Below, in pieces: positions 1-9,482 of a stretch of 64,000 nucleotides of DNA; the stretch's first letter is position 1; each line of letters begins with the position of its first letter. A program made the translations under genes and the position numbers. Below the pieces are notes generated by a model. It did no database searches, had not been told where the DNA came from, and saw only the letters and a program-made list of their open reading frames with translations. This stretch comes from Flagellimonas algicola (lineage in GTDB: Bacteria > Bacteroidota > Bacteroidia > Flavobacteriales > Flavobacteriaceae): assembly GCF_005937185.1 (NCBI RefSeq), contig NZ_VCNI01000002.1, positions 1,364,001 through 1,428,000 of the forward strand, given 5' to 3'.

Positions 1-2228
1 AACTTTCCTTTATCGTTAAGGTACAGTCTAGGTTGTAGCGGCATTCCGCTTTTGTATTCGTTACCTCCACTGACCACGAGCAGGTCAGGATAGGCATCGT
101 CGTTGGCATTTAGAAAGGTGAGTGAAGTATCTTCGTTAGTAGCGTGCGTTGTAAAAAATTCTGGTTGGTGTGACCTGAAACTTCCGCTTTCATCTTGAAG
201 GTATAGCGTAGAGGCCTGTTTTTTGGCGCCGCTTATGAAAAAATCCTCCAATCCGTCTTGGTTAACATCGGCAATGGCTATCCCAGGTCCTTCATTGGAG
301 CTTGCAAAAGGAACAAGGGGCTCCTTGTCAAAATCCAAAGAGGTTGTTTCCGTATGGACAAAGTCAATCAGGGAATCCATGGGTTTGAATAAAGGTTGCC
401 CAAGCTGCGATATGTTGTCATAGTAGTTGGCAACCGAATCGTTTTTGGTCACAGTGATTTGGTTGGGAACGGATACATTGTAGAGGGTTTTATAGGCGCC
501 GCCAGGCCAAATAACATGAAGGGAATCTATTACGGAATCTTTGCCCAAACCGAGATGCACGCGAGGGGGAACGGCGGACAAATATCCTTTGGAGATGAAA
601 TTTTCCTGGGTCACCGTCTGGGATGCTGAAAAGGCTATAATCTTTGTTCCCAAACCGAACTTGTTTTTTGGCCCTGCATCCAATTCCAAAGTCAAATGGT
701 TACCTTGTAGACTGGTGTTTTCAAGAATAAATGCTTCCTCATCCACATTATTGATCACAAGATCCAAGTCTCCGTCATTATCCAAATCGGCATAAATGCT
801 TCCATTGCTGAAGGAGGGCTCAACCCCAATCCAATTTTTGGTCAGGTTCTCAAACTGGGCTTCCCCGCGATTTCTAAAAATATAGTTAGGGATTTTCTTC
901 ACGGGGATTTCCTCGATCAATGGCATATCGGATTGTAACATCCCTTGGTCAATACGCCTTTGGATACTTTCGTTGGACATGAAATTGATGAAATCCATAT
1001 CGTTGGTAGCTCCTTTTATGCCATTGGAAACAAAAACATCTTTGAGCCCGTCATTGTCAAAATCGGCCAAAAGGGCTCCCCAAGACCATTCTGTGGCAGA
1101 CAGGCCACTTAAGTTTCCAATCTCTGCAAAATTTGAGTTTCCCAAGTTGAGATGCAGGGTGTTTTGCATGTACTGCGGTGCGTAGCCATTTTTAAGATAC
1201 TGCTGGTAAATAGGGTAGCTGTATTCCAATCCGGATGTCTTGTAAGTCTTCAAGTTTTCTGGAAGCATGTCCAATGACAAAATATCGGTAAGCCCATCAT
1301 TGTTGACATCGGCTATATCATTACCCATGGAAAAGTGGGTGGTATGGCCCAATTTTTTATCGTCGGAAGAAATCAATTCTTTGAAGGTGCCATCTTGTTG
1401 GTTGATATAGAGATAGTCGTTCTCAAAAAAATCGTTTCCAACATAGATGTCTGGGTAGCCATCGTTGTTCACATCACTGATGGACAGACCCAATCCATAA
1501 CCACTTTTGCCTTGGAAGATTCCGGCCTTGGCACTGACATCAACAAAGTTTCCCCCTATATTTTCATACAATCTATCTCCTGAAAGGGAATCTACAAGCT
1601 TGCGTTGAGATCCCCGCCCATAGGCCCTATTGGGATACACAGAATGATTCAAAAGGTACATATCCAAATCCCCGTCCAAATCGTAATCAAAAAAAGCAGA
1701 GTGGGTAGAAAAGCCTGAAAAGTCAAGGTTGTACTTCTGTGCTTCCTCTTTAAAAAGTGGCACTCCGTTCACATCATTTCCCTGATTGACATAGAGCAGG
1801 TTATGTCCTTCCAAAATGTGGTAATTGCCCACTTTGCAAACATAGATATCCAACAGACCGTCACCATTAATGTCTACACTGGCAACTCCTGTGGTCCAAC
1901 CCGATGCATTATCGATTCCTGAAATATGATTGGTCTTTTCAAAGCGCAACCCTCCTTTGTTGAGGTACAGTTGATCTTCGGATTGATTGGCCGTAAAGTA
2001 AAGGTCAACAAGACCATCCCCGTTAAAGTCCGCAGCGGCTATACCAGCACCATTGTAGTAGTAAAGGTAGTTTAGAATATTAAGGTTGGGAGATTCCTTT
2101 AGGCTATTCTTGAAGGTAACACCTGTAAGTTCAGCATCCCTCTTTGTAAATAGGGTTTCCGAATTGTTTTCTGTGCAACTAAGAATCAATAAAAAAGAAC
2201 CAACAAAAAGGCAGTAAATCCCCTTCAT
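1..2228 (-). CDS. FG-GAP/VCBS-repeat lipoprotein with ASPIC/UnbV domain, 3' end outside window
   Basis: Translating the minus strand from the ATG at 2228 gives about 742 residues running off the window edge. The N-terminus is a lipoprotein signal ending LLILSC, with Cys about residue 18. At least eight calcium-loop repeats of the type DxNGDGxxDxY follow (DFNGDGLVDLYFT, DVNNDGYPDIYVG, DLDNDGDLDLVIN). A segment at about residues 515-590 carries the ASPIC/UnbV signature (HLGLG, then LHVIWPGG). FG-GAP repeats form integrin-like beta-propellers. In Bacteroidota such proteins are surface lipoproteins, often next to SusCD loci, so a glycan-related role here is plausible but not shown. The gene points away from the symporter at 2413. 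Confidence 0.9.
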   Translation of the reverse strand, partial: MKGIYCLFVGSFLLILSCTENNSETLFTKRDAELTGVTFKNSLKESPNLNILNYLYYYNGAGIAAADFNGDGLVDLYFTANQSEDQLYLNKGGLRFEKTNHISGIDNASGWTTGVASVDINGDGLLDIYVCKVGNYHILEGHNLLYVNQGNDVNGVPLFKEEAQKYNLDFSGFSTHSAFFDYDLDGDLDMYLLNHSVYPNRAYGRGSQRKLVDSLSGDRLYENIGGNFVDVSAKAGIFQGKSGYGLGLSISDVNNDGYPDIYVGNDFFENDYLYINQQDGTFKELISSDDKKLGHTTHFSMGNDIADVNNDGLTDILSLDMLPENLKTYKTSGLEYSYPIYQQYLKNGYAPQYMQNTLHLNLGNSNFAEIGNLSGLSATEWSWGALLADFDNDGLKDVFVSNGIKGATNDMDFINFMSNESIQRRIDQGMLQSDMPLIEEIPVKKIPNYIFRNRGEAQFENLTKNWIGVEPSFSNGSIYADLDNDGDLDLVINNVDEEAFILENTSLQGNHLTLELDAGPKNKFGLGTKIIAFSASQTVTQENFISKGYLSAVPPRVHLGLGKDSVIDSLHVIWPGGAYKTLYNVSVPNQITVTKNDSVANYYDNISQLGQPLFKPMDSLIDFVHTETTSLDFDKEPLVPFASSNEGPGIAIADVNQDGLEDFFISGAKKQASTLYLQDESGSFRSHQPEFFTTHATNEDTSLTFLNANDDAYPDLLVVSGGNEYKSGMPLQPRLYLNDKGK

Positions 2229-2313
2229 CCATCAATTTTAATAGGTCGGGTAAGATAACCAATCCCATGAAAATTAGAGAAGTAACAATAGTTAATATTT
2301 TGTGGAATTGGGG

Positions 2314-2327
2314 CGAAAACGTTTGCG
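2314..2327. promoter_or_regulatory. LacI-family operator candidate upstream of the symporter
   Basis: The 14-mer CGAAAACGTTTGCG is an imperfect palindrome (12 of 14 positions symmetric) centred on CG. Its first eight bases match the palindrome at 9203-9216 upstream of susC, and both fit CGnAAnCGnTTnCG, typical of LacI-family sites. It lies about 30 bp upstream of the -33 element proposed for the symporter, a position that would suit activation better than direct blocking. Assignment to the regulator at 9483 is inference from shared sequence and locus. Confidence 0.6.
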
Positions 2328-2355
2328 GTTGATAAGAATCTTAATTGGAGGGTTA

Positions 2356-2384
2356 TTGTATTGAGAAATAATCCAATATATTTA
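2356..2384 (+). promoter_or_regulatory. Putative Bacteroidota promoter for the symporter
   Basis: TTG at 2356-2358 and TATATTTA at 2377-2384, 18 bp apart, match the -33/-7 pattern with one mismatch in the -7 box. Transcription would begin near 2391, about 20 bases before the ATG at 2413. Confidence 0.4.
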
Positions 2385-2412
2385 AGGATTACTAACAAAC
2401 CAAGAAATTGTA

Positions 2413-4065
2413 ATGGTAGGAATTTTATCTTTTTTAGGCTTTACGCTACTCGTAGGAATCATTGCTTATTTGGCAACACGCTCAACAGATGAAACCTCAT
2501 CTGACGGCTATTTTTTAGGAGGGCGAAGTTTAACTGCAGGTGTCATTGCTGGATCGCTGTTATTGACCAATCTTTCCACGGAGCAGATAGTTGGATTGAA
2601 CGGTAGTGCCTATAAAGATGGATTGTCCGTTATGGCGTGGGAAACCTTGGCCGCGATTGCCATGGTTGTTGCGGCAATTTTCTTGTTGCCCAGATACCTA
2701 AAAGGTGGACTTACCACGGTCCCGCAGTTTTTGGCGAATCGATTTGATGTGGCCACAAAGACCATTACCTCAGGATTGTTTTTGACAGGTTATGTTGTGG
2801 TTTTGCTACCTGTAATTCTCTATTCCGGGTCGGTAGCAATCAGTGGCATGTTCAATGTTCCAGAAATGTTGAACGTTTCGGATACCACAGCCTTGATCAT
2901 TTGTATTTGGGGGATTGGGGTTATAGGCTCCATATATGCAGTTTTTGGAGGATTGAAAGCGGTTGCGGTTTCGGATAGTATCAACGCTATTGGATTGATG
3001 ATTGGAGGTATCCTTATTCCGATTTTTGGACTCATGGCCATAGGTGACGGAAGTGTATTTCAAGGTTTGGATGAGCTTATGACCACTAACCCTGAACGAT
3101 TTGATTCGACCGGAGAGCATGGGCAGGAGGTGCCATTCTCTACCATTTTTACCGGAATGATGTTGGTGCAACTATTCTATTGGGGTACAAATCAACAGAT
3201 TATACAACGGGCTTTGGGTGCAAAGAATTTGGCCGAGGGACAAAAGGGGTTACTTCTAGCTTCGTTTTTGAAGATTTTGGGGCCACTTATCTTAGTTCTT
3301 CCAGGGATGATTGCCTTTCATTATTTTGATGGAAACTTGGAGTCCAGCGATATTGCTTACCCTGCCTTGGTAGGAGCGGTACTGCCGAAGTATTTGGTTG
3401 GATTTTTTGCTGCGGTGCTTTTTGGTGCCATTTTGAGTTCATTTAACAGTGTCTTGAACAGTTCGGTCACCCTATTTGGGATTGATATCTACAAGCAGCA
3501 TATCAATAAGGAGGCTTCCGAGTCCACTGTAGTGAAGTACGGGAAAGTCTTTGGGGTTTGTTTGGCCTTGGCTGCCATGTTTATTGCGCCTTTGATTGCC
3601 AATGCCGGAAGTCTGTTCAACTACTTGCAAGAAATCAATGGAATCTACAACATTCCTATTTTAACTATCATTGTGGTAGGCTACTTGACCAAAAGAGTTC
3701 CAGCGATTGCGGCTAAAATTGCCATATTCTTGGGGTCTGGACTTTATATCATCAGTCAGTTCATTGTTGGGCCCAAATTGGTGGAAAACGCATTGGAAGT
3801 TGCAAAAGCTACGGGGGTTACGGATGAGGCTGCCTTGCGATTGGTCGAAGCAGATGCATATCCCCATTATTTGCATGTAATGGCCATTCTTTTCTTATTG
3901 AATGCCGGGATAATGCTATTGATCGGTAAATTTTATCCAAGGAAGGAAGCCTTTGTCCAAGAATACACGAAGCAAGTGGAGATTACTCCTTACCGACATG
4001 TGAAGCAAGTTGGATTGGCCATTTGTGTAATCGTGGTGGGCATCTATATCTACTTTGCTAAATAG
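2413..4065 (+). CDS. Sodium/solute symporter, SLC5/SSS family (SglT/YidK-like)
   Basis: The product has 550 residues and about 14 hydrophobic segments, the usual SSS size and topology. The N-terminal GYFLGGRSL and LLLTNLSTEQIVGLNG motifs are typical of the sugar-transporting branch (YidK, Vibrio SglT). It would bring a sugar through the inner membrane using the sodium gradient. The shared operator with susC places it in the alpha-glucan locus, so glucose, maltose or a short oligosaccharide is the likely cargo. The substrate cannot be read from sequence. The start is the ATG at 2413, fitting a promoter at 2356-2384. Confidence 0.85.
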   Translation: MVGILSFLGFTLLVGIIAYLATRSTDETSSDGYFLGGRSLTAGVIAGSLLLTNLSTEQIVGLNGSAYKDGLSVMAWETLAAIAMVVAAIFLLPRYLKGGLTTVPQFLANRFDVATKTITSGLFLTGYVVVLLPVILYSGSVAISGMFNVPEMLNVSDTTALIICIWGIGVIGSIYAVFGGLKAVAVSDSINAIGLMIGGILIPIFGLMAIGDGSVFQGLDELMTTNPERFDSTGEHGQEVPFSTIFTGMMLVQLFYWGTNQQIIQRALGAKNLAEGQKGLLLASFLKILGPLILVLPGMIAFHYFDGNLESSDIAYPALVGAVLPKYLVGFFAAVLFGAILSSFNSVLNSSVTLFGIDIYKQHINKEASESTVVKYGKVFGVCLALAAMFIAPLIANAGSLFNYLQEINGIYNIPILTIIVVGYLTKRVPAIAAKIAIFLGSGLYIISQFIVGPKLVENALEVAKATGVTDEAALRLVEADAYPHYLHVMAILFLLNAGIMLLIGKFYPRKEAFVQEYTKQVEITPYRHVKQVGLAICVIVVGIYIYFAK

Positions 4066-4353
4066 ATTGTAACATACCTTTTGCCAATTGTTGTTGGTGA
4101 AGGGTCTTTTATTGATAGAATAGGTAAGCTGGGCTTTATTTTAAAAGCCTGATTGGTTCGTCTGATTCGCCTTGCCGTTGATAGCTCTGTTATTAGGTTG
4201 TAATCCTAGCATGTCACTCCTCAACCCATAAGCACTGTTTTTATACTTAAATACAACCTTGTGTTGTCTGTAAAAAGTGGCAGAGTCAATTGGTCATAGA
4301 TCCATTTAGCTAAGTAGGGGCGCTATTCAACCAATAATAGACAGGGAAATAGA

Positions 4354-4377
4354 AAAGGCTGCCCTAGGGCAGCCTTT
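4354..4377. terminator. Bidirectional terminator between the symporter and susD
   Basis: AAAGGCTGCCCTAGGGCAGCCTTT is a perfect 24-bp palindrome with a short A/T tail on each side. It sits 30 bp beyond the susD stop and would end susCD transcription. The 342-bp stretch 4066-4407 holds no gene; apart from this palindrome I see only a weak 6-bp hairpin (GGCTTT/AAAGCC, 4132-4149) that may end the symporter message. Confidence 0.8.
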
Positions 4378-4407
4378 AAACTATAAGATAAACTTAAACT
4401 TGGATTG

Positions 4408-5976
4408 TTAATACCCTGGATTCTGCACCAAATTTGGATTGGAAAGCAAAGCATTGGTTGGTATTGGGAATAGGTTTTTGTTGTCATCCCCAACAGATTC
4501 GGCATTTTTGAACTCCCAATCTCTGGTAAACTGTCCAAAACGTATCATATCTGTTCTACGGATAGCTTCAACATAAAGCTCTCTACCTCTTTCTGCCAAC
4601 ATATCGGCTTCGGTAACTGATCCTAGTGGAGTAGCTCCTCGCAATGCGCGTAGCTCATTAACCAGTGCGGTAGCATCGCCACCACCAGCACCTCTCATGA
4701 TTGCTTCTGCTTTCATCAAATGGGCATCCGCATATCGGAAGATGATTTCATGGTTGGTAAAGGATCCGTTAGCAGGATGGTACTTGATAACTCTTACGCC
4801 AGTACGCTCATTGTTACCTACCAATCCAGGCAATTCCTTCGTAAATACTAGAGGATTACCAGGACGATCGTTTAGCGCGTTTCCTTCAGCATCATAAGCT
4901 TGTCCAATAAAGAAGCCATATGCGAATCCTAGATTGGTTTCATCAGCATTTGATGCATCTGGCACCCAACCTCTACGCTCTTCTTGACCATCTCCAACAT
5001 TGTTGGTAGTTGGATTACCTTCAAACATGTCGTAGAATTCAGCCAAAGTGCTAAATCCATTCCAACCACCACCTGTGTTATCAGGAGCAACGGTGTTATA
5101 GTGTGCCCCGTTCCAGATTCTGTTACCTACAGATGTTGGTAACCAGAAAATAGTTTCGGAATCAGCATCTTCCTTGAAAATATCAAAATAACCATCTTGT
5201 AAGGCATAACCTTCGCCCGTGATGGCATCAACAAGGGAAACAACTTCGCTAAGAGCAGAAGCATCTGGAGCTCCCGCACCACTGTATACACCGGAGTTCA
5301 ATAGAACCCTAGCTTTTAAGAAACGGGCAGCTGCCTTGGTTCCTCTACTTTGATTGGCAACATCGTTTGCTGCTACACTTGGAAGGCCTGCAATGGCAAC
5401 ATCCAAATCATTCAAAATAAAGTCATAAGCTTCAGTTCTGGATAGAATAACTGGGTCCACTTCAGGACCTTCGTCTGGCTCCCTGAAAGGAACTTGTCCG
5501 TACATATCCATAATTACCCACATTCCAAAAGCTCTTACAAAGCTAGCTTGGGCAACTTCTTCAGCGGAAGCACTACTTCTTGGATCTATCACCTCTGAAG
5601 CCAAGAAAATGGTTTGATTCCAGTTGTTCCATACATTAAGAATGTACTGGTGCCCAGGACTCCAAGTATGGGCATGAAGTGTTCTCCATATCCCATTATC
5701 ACCCCAGTCCGTACCTCTTGTAGGAACCAGTTGCTCATCCGTGGCTACTTCTTGCAATGCATAAAAGTTTGCCTGGTCACCCAATCTATTCATTCCGTTG
5801 AACAAGTTGTCAACGGATGCGGCTGGGTCTTCAACACCATTAAAGATGCCTCCGGTGGCTGTAGACTCATCAATGATAGAGTCGGATTCTTCAATTTCGA
5901 GATCGGTACACGAAATCGCAAACACCACACAGAATGTGGATAATAGCCATAATTTAAATTGATTTCTTTTCATCAT
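4408..5976 (-). CDS. susD: RagB/SusD family glycan-binding outer-membrane lipoprotein
   Basis: The product has 522 residues, starts with a lipoprotein signal (Cys about residue 23, FAISCTDLE) and ends in the SusD C-terminal fold (ADAHLMKAEAIMRG, RGRELYVEAIRRTDMIRFG, LFPIPTNALLSNPNL). SusD proteins sit on the cell surface as the lid of the SusC channel and bind the incoming glycan. The gene is 17 bp downstream of susC and surely cotranscribed. No SusE/SusF-type binding protein follows; the operon ends at the palindrome 4354-4377. Context points to starch-derived malto-oligosaccharides. Confidence 0.93.
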   Translation of the reverse strand: MMKRNQFKLWLLSTFCVVFAISCTDLEIEESDSIIDESTATGGIFNGVEDPAASVDNLFNGMNRLGDQANFYALQEVATDEQLVPTRGTDWGDNGIWRTLHAHTWSPGHQYILNVWNNWNQTIFLASEVIDPRSSASAEEVAQASFVRAFGMWVIMDMYGQVPFREPDEGPEVDPVILSRTEAYDFILNDLDVAIAGLPSVAANDVANQSRGTKAAARFLKARVLLNSGVYSGAGAPDASALSEVVSLVDAITGEGYALQDGYFDIFKEDADSETIFWLPTSVGNRIWNGAHYNTVAPDNTGGGWNGFSTLAEFYDMFEGNPTTNNVGDGQEERRGWVPDASNADETNLGFAYGFFIGQAYDAEGNALNDRPGNPLVFTKELPGLVGNNERTGVRVIKYHPANGSFTNHEIIFRYADAHLMKAEAIMRGAGGGDATALVNELRALRGATPLGSVTEADMLAERGRELYVEAIRRTDMIRFGQFTRDWEFKNAESVGDDNKNLFPIPTNALLSNPNLVQNPGY

Positions 5977-5993
5977 TATTCAATTTTTTTTAA

Positions 5994-8900
5994 TTAAAAG
6001 GTGGCATTTACACCAAAAGTGAATGTTCTTGGTCTTGGGAATGCCGTCAAATCTATACCAGCTGTTGGTAGACCATTCAATAAATCCAATCCATTATTTG
6101 CTGGAGATACACTTACCTCTGGATCCAAACCTGAGTAATCCGTAATCAAGAACAAATTTTGTCCTGTTAAAGATAATCTTAGGCTTTTGATTGCTCCTGT
6201 ACCACTTAGAGGCACATTGTAACCTAAGGATGCGTTTTGGAAACGAACAAAATCACCTTTTTCCAAAAATCTTGTAGATACCTCAGCGGCAGCATTACCT
6301 GCTTCTCCACTGGTTAAAACATTAGGAGTAACGTTCCTTGCGTTGGCAATGGAACCTGCAGTAAAGAATGCGTTGGCCGTGTTGTTATATACAGAGAACC
6401 CAAATTGACCTGTGAAATAAGCTGAGAAATCCCAGTTCTTATACGAGGTATTTAAAGAGAAACCGGCTATAACATCTGGAAGGGCATCTTCACCCACAAA
6501 ACCTTGAACGTCACCAATTGGCTGACCATTGCTGTCAAATCCTCCAAACTCTCTTAGGAAATACGAGAATAGTGGTTGGTCGCCTGCCAAAATCTGGGCA
6601 AATGCCAAAGAAAGTCCCTGACCTCTAATGGTACCTGCTGGAATTTGACCACCAAAATCCTGCAATTCGTTTTCGTTATAAGAAATGTTGAAGGAAGTAC
6701 TCAAGTTAAAGTCCTCAGATTGCGCAAAATCATAGGCAATAGAGAATTCAACCCCTTGGTTCAATACGGTTGCATCCAAGTTTTGGAAGAAGAAAGGCTG
6801 TGGAGATGGCTGCGCAGCAGGAACACTTAACAGAAGATCTGTTGTTTCCTTGCGATACACATCAATGGTTCCTGAAAGCCTATCGTTGTTAAATCCAAAA
6901 TCAAGACCAACACCATAGGAAAGTGTTTCTTCCCACTTCAATTGGTTATTTACAAAGGATACTGCTTGAGTACCTGGGATAGCGATTTCCCCAGCATTCT
7001 GAATATCTCCTGCAGGATTGGTTGTATAACGCTCTCTACGAACGAAGTTACCGAACCCTAGACCTTCCTGGTTACCAGTGATACCTCCACTAACTCTAAG
7101 CTTAAGTGTTGAAAACGCATCTCCCATAAAATCCTCTTCATGTAATTTCCATGCAAAAGCACCGGAAGGGAAGTAACCGTATTGGTTATCCGGACCAAAT
7201 CGAGAAGAACCATCAGCCCTTATCGTACCTGTAAACAGATACTTGTCGGCAATACTGTAGTTTACCCTACCAAAGAAAGACTGTAGCTCATCCGTAAAAT
7301 CGAAAGTGTCCGTAAAAATAGAACGCACATCGATTAGTACAGAAGAAATATTATCAGTTACAGGAGAAGGGAAAAGTCGATTTATAAATATCTCACTTTG
7401 TCCAGTCCCAATACCGTACTGCTGATATCTTCCACTAATATTGGATTCAATGGTATTGGCAGATCTCTCCAAATCATCTCCCATGCGGTCAAGATTGGAA
7501 GTATTGAATCCCCATCCTTGGATGTTTCTTCCATCTCTTCCAAAATCTTGATAAGAGAAACCTACAAGAACATCAAGGAAAGAATTTTCCAATTCCTTTT
7601 TATAGGTCAATGTTGCTTCCAATAGGTTGTTGGCTACATTGATGTCGTTTACTGCAGCACGACCGTTACCACTTGTACCGTTGGACAAACCAACTACATC
7701 ACGGCTAATTCCAGATTTTCTAGTAGACTCTGAAGTGTCATAACCATAGGTAACCTTACCGGTTAGCTCTGGAGTAAAGTCGTACTCCAAGGAAACGTTA
7801 GCCAAGAATCTGTTGGTAAAAGCTGTACTTTGTGTTACATGCAACAAGTTGGAAGGGCTTAAAAGACCTCCACCCGGAGCAAAATCAACATCAGTGGGCC
7901 AAGTTGGGTTGGCAGAATATGCAGCACCCAATAAATCCCCGTTAAATCCGGCACTACCAGAAATTGGTGGTGATTCATCATTTACACGGGATACAGTAGC
8001 TTGTACATTAAGTCTAAGCTTGTCATCCAAAAAGCGGTGTGTCCAGTTGGCTCTTCCGGTAATTCTTTCCAAGGAAGACTCTTCAATAACACCAAACTGA
8101 TCCTGGTAACCAAAAGTGGCACGGATATTACCCTTGCCATAGTTTTTGGACCAAGAAATGTTTTGGTTGTGAGAAGTAGCGTTTCTAGTCACGATATCTT
8201 GCCAATCTGTATTTGCACCAAAATCTTGATCTGCTGCAACCCCACCGAATTGTGCAACACCAGCCAGGAATTGCTCACGGTTCAATAAGGTGTACTCGTT
8301 AGCAGGTTTGGAGAAACTGAGGCTTGAAGAAAACTCGAAAACCCCATCAGATCCAGCCTTACCACTCTTGGTAGTAATGATCACAACCCCGTTTGCACCT
8401 CTGGAACCGTAGATTGCTGTTGCAGAAGCATCCTTCAAAATACTGATGCTCTCAATATCAGAAGGGTTCAAGAAGTTCAATGGGTTTTTGGCCGCACTGG
8501 ACCCCAAACCTAAACTTCCCTGTCCGGTGGCTGAGGTATCATCTCCAGCAAGTGGAACACCATCTACCACAAAAAGTGGATTGTTGTTCGAACGCACAGA
8601 GTTTGTACCCCGAATACGGAATTCAACTCCGGCTCCCGGTTCACCACTGGTCTGCGTAATCTGGACACCTGCGGTCTTACCCTGAATCAACTGTTCAGGA
8701 GATGAAATTACACCTCCGTTGAAGTCCTCAGCGGTAACTGATGCCACAGCTCCCGTTGCATCTTTAACCGTAGTGGTACCATAACCAATGATTACAACTT
8801 CATCCAATGCTTGGGCATCTTCTTGAAGCGTAACATTAATGGTAGTCTGTCCATTTACGGCAATTTCTTGGGTGGTGTAGCCAATGTAGCTAAACACCAT

Positions 8901-9107
8901 CACCGAAGAATCGTCAATACCACTTAGGGTATAATTACCATCAAAATCGGTCTGCGTACCATTGGTAGTGCCTTTTACAAGGACACTTGCTCCCGGTAAT
9001 GGACCGTTTACATCCGTAACAGTACCAGATACCGTCTGAGCTTTTGCCAATCCAAAGCATAAAAATGCCCCAGAAAGCAAAATGCTTTTTAGTAGCGTAA
9101 TCTTCAT
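5994..9107 (-). CDS. susC: SusC/RagA family TonB-linked outer-membrane transporter
   Basis: The product has 1037 residues, the family norm. In order: signal peptide (LSGAFLCFGLAKAQ), a carboxypeptidase-D-regulatory-like domain at about 25-105 (VSGTVTDVNGPLPGASVLVK), a TonB-box-like stretch (ALDEVVIIGYG), the plug (SILKDASATAIYGSRGANG, about 225-245) and a large beta-barrel ending in phenylalanine. It imports glycan using the TonB system. There is no extra signalling domain, so regulation is not of the anti-sigma type and fits the LacI gene that diverges from it. A palindromic operator lies about 95 bp upstream of the start. Confidence 0.95.
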   Translation of the reverse strand: MKITLLKSILLSGAFLCFGLAKAQTVSGTVTDVNGPLPGASVLVKGTTNGTQTDFDGNYTLSGIDDSSVMVFSYIGYTTQEIAVNGQTTINVTLQEDAQALDEVVIIGYGTTTVKDATGAVASVTAEDFNGGVISSPEQLIQGKTAGVQITQTSGEPGAGVEFRIRGTNSVRSNNNPLFVVDGVPLAGDDTSATGQGSLGLGSSAAKNPLNFLNPSDIESISILKDASATAIYGSRGANGVVIITTKSGKAGSDGVFEFSSSLSFSKPANEYTLLNREQFLAGVAQFGGVAADQDFGANTDWQDIVTRNATSHNQNISWSKNYGKGNIRATFGYQDQFGVIEESSLERITGRANWTHRFLDDKLRLNVQATVSRVNDESPPISGSAGFNGDLLGAAYSANPTWPTDVDFAPGGGLLSPSNLLHVTQSTAFTNRFLANVSLEYDFTPELTGKVTYGYDTSESTRKSGISRDVVGLSNGTSGNGRAAVNDINVANNLLEATLTYKKELENSFLDVLVGFSYQDFGRDGRNIQGWGFNTSNLDRMGDDLERSANTIESNISGRYQQYGIGTGQSEIFINRLFPSPVTDNISSVLIDVRSIFTDTFDFTDELQSFFGRVNYSIADKYLFTGTIRADGSSRFGPDNQYGYFPSGAFAWKLHEEDFMGDAFSTLKLRVSGGITGNQEGLGFGNFVRRERYTTNPAGDIQNAGEIAIPGTQAVSFVNNQLKWEETLSYGVGLDFGFNNDRLSGTIDVYRKETTDLLLSVPAAQPSPQPFFFQNLDATVLNQGVEFSIAYDFAQSEDFNLSTSFNISYNENELQDFGGQIPAGTIRGQGLSLAFAQILAGDQPLFSYFLREFGGFDSNGQPIGDVQGFVGEDALPDVIAGFSLNTSYKNWDFSAYFTGQFGFSVYNNTANAFFTAGSIANARNVTPNVLTSGEAGNAAAEVSTRFLEKGDFVRFQNASLGYNVPLSGTGAIKSLRLSLTGQNLFLITDYSGLDPEVSVSPANNGLDLLNGLPTAGIDLTAFPRPRTFTFGVNATF

Positions 9108-9202
9108 AAATAATTAATTTTAAGTTTAGTTAATTTCAATTCAATTGTTAAACATATATAAAAATAAAGTTAATCCGTAGTTAGCTAGAGTATGATTCGC
9201 AA

Positions 9203-9216
9203 CGAAAACGGTTTCG
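9203..9216. promoter_or_regulatory. LacI-family operator candidate in the susC-lacI divergent region
   Basis: CGAAAACGGTTTCG is a near-perfect palindrome (ACGAAAACGGTTTCGT is symmetric at 14 of 16 positions) sharing its left half with the site at 2314. The 375-bp gap 9108-9482 holds this operator, the lacI promoter at 9411-9442 and AT-rich sequence. I could not pick a convincing susC promoter: TATGTTTA-like boxes on the minus strand lack a TTG at the right distance. Confidence 0.65.
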
Positions 9217-9410
9217 TGTTAATAACTTTAGGATTTTGCGAGTTTAGTAAAGCTTTTATCTTTTAATTAGTCAATTCGCAATTTTCCCTTGAAGATTTGG
9301 AAGTTTATGCAATCCTATAGCTAATATACTATTTTTATTTTTTACCGAAATTTGCGCTTTTTTTAGTTAAAATTTAACCTAAGGCCAAGCGGTCAATTTT
9401 GTTAAAAAAG

Positions 9411-9442
9411 TTTGACTAAAGTTGAGAACTGATGTATATTGG
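9411..9442 (+). promoter_or_regulatory. Bacteroidota promoter for the LacI regulator
   Basis: TTTG at 9411-9414 and TATATTGG at 9435-9442 are exactly 20 bp apart. The -7 box matches TAnnTTTG at seven of eight positions. Transcription would start near 9449, giving a leader of about 35 bases before the TTG start codon. Confidence 0.55.
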
Positions 9443-9482
9443 CTAACTTCAAAAAATTACTGGGAAGAAAAGACGGCGCGCA

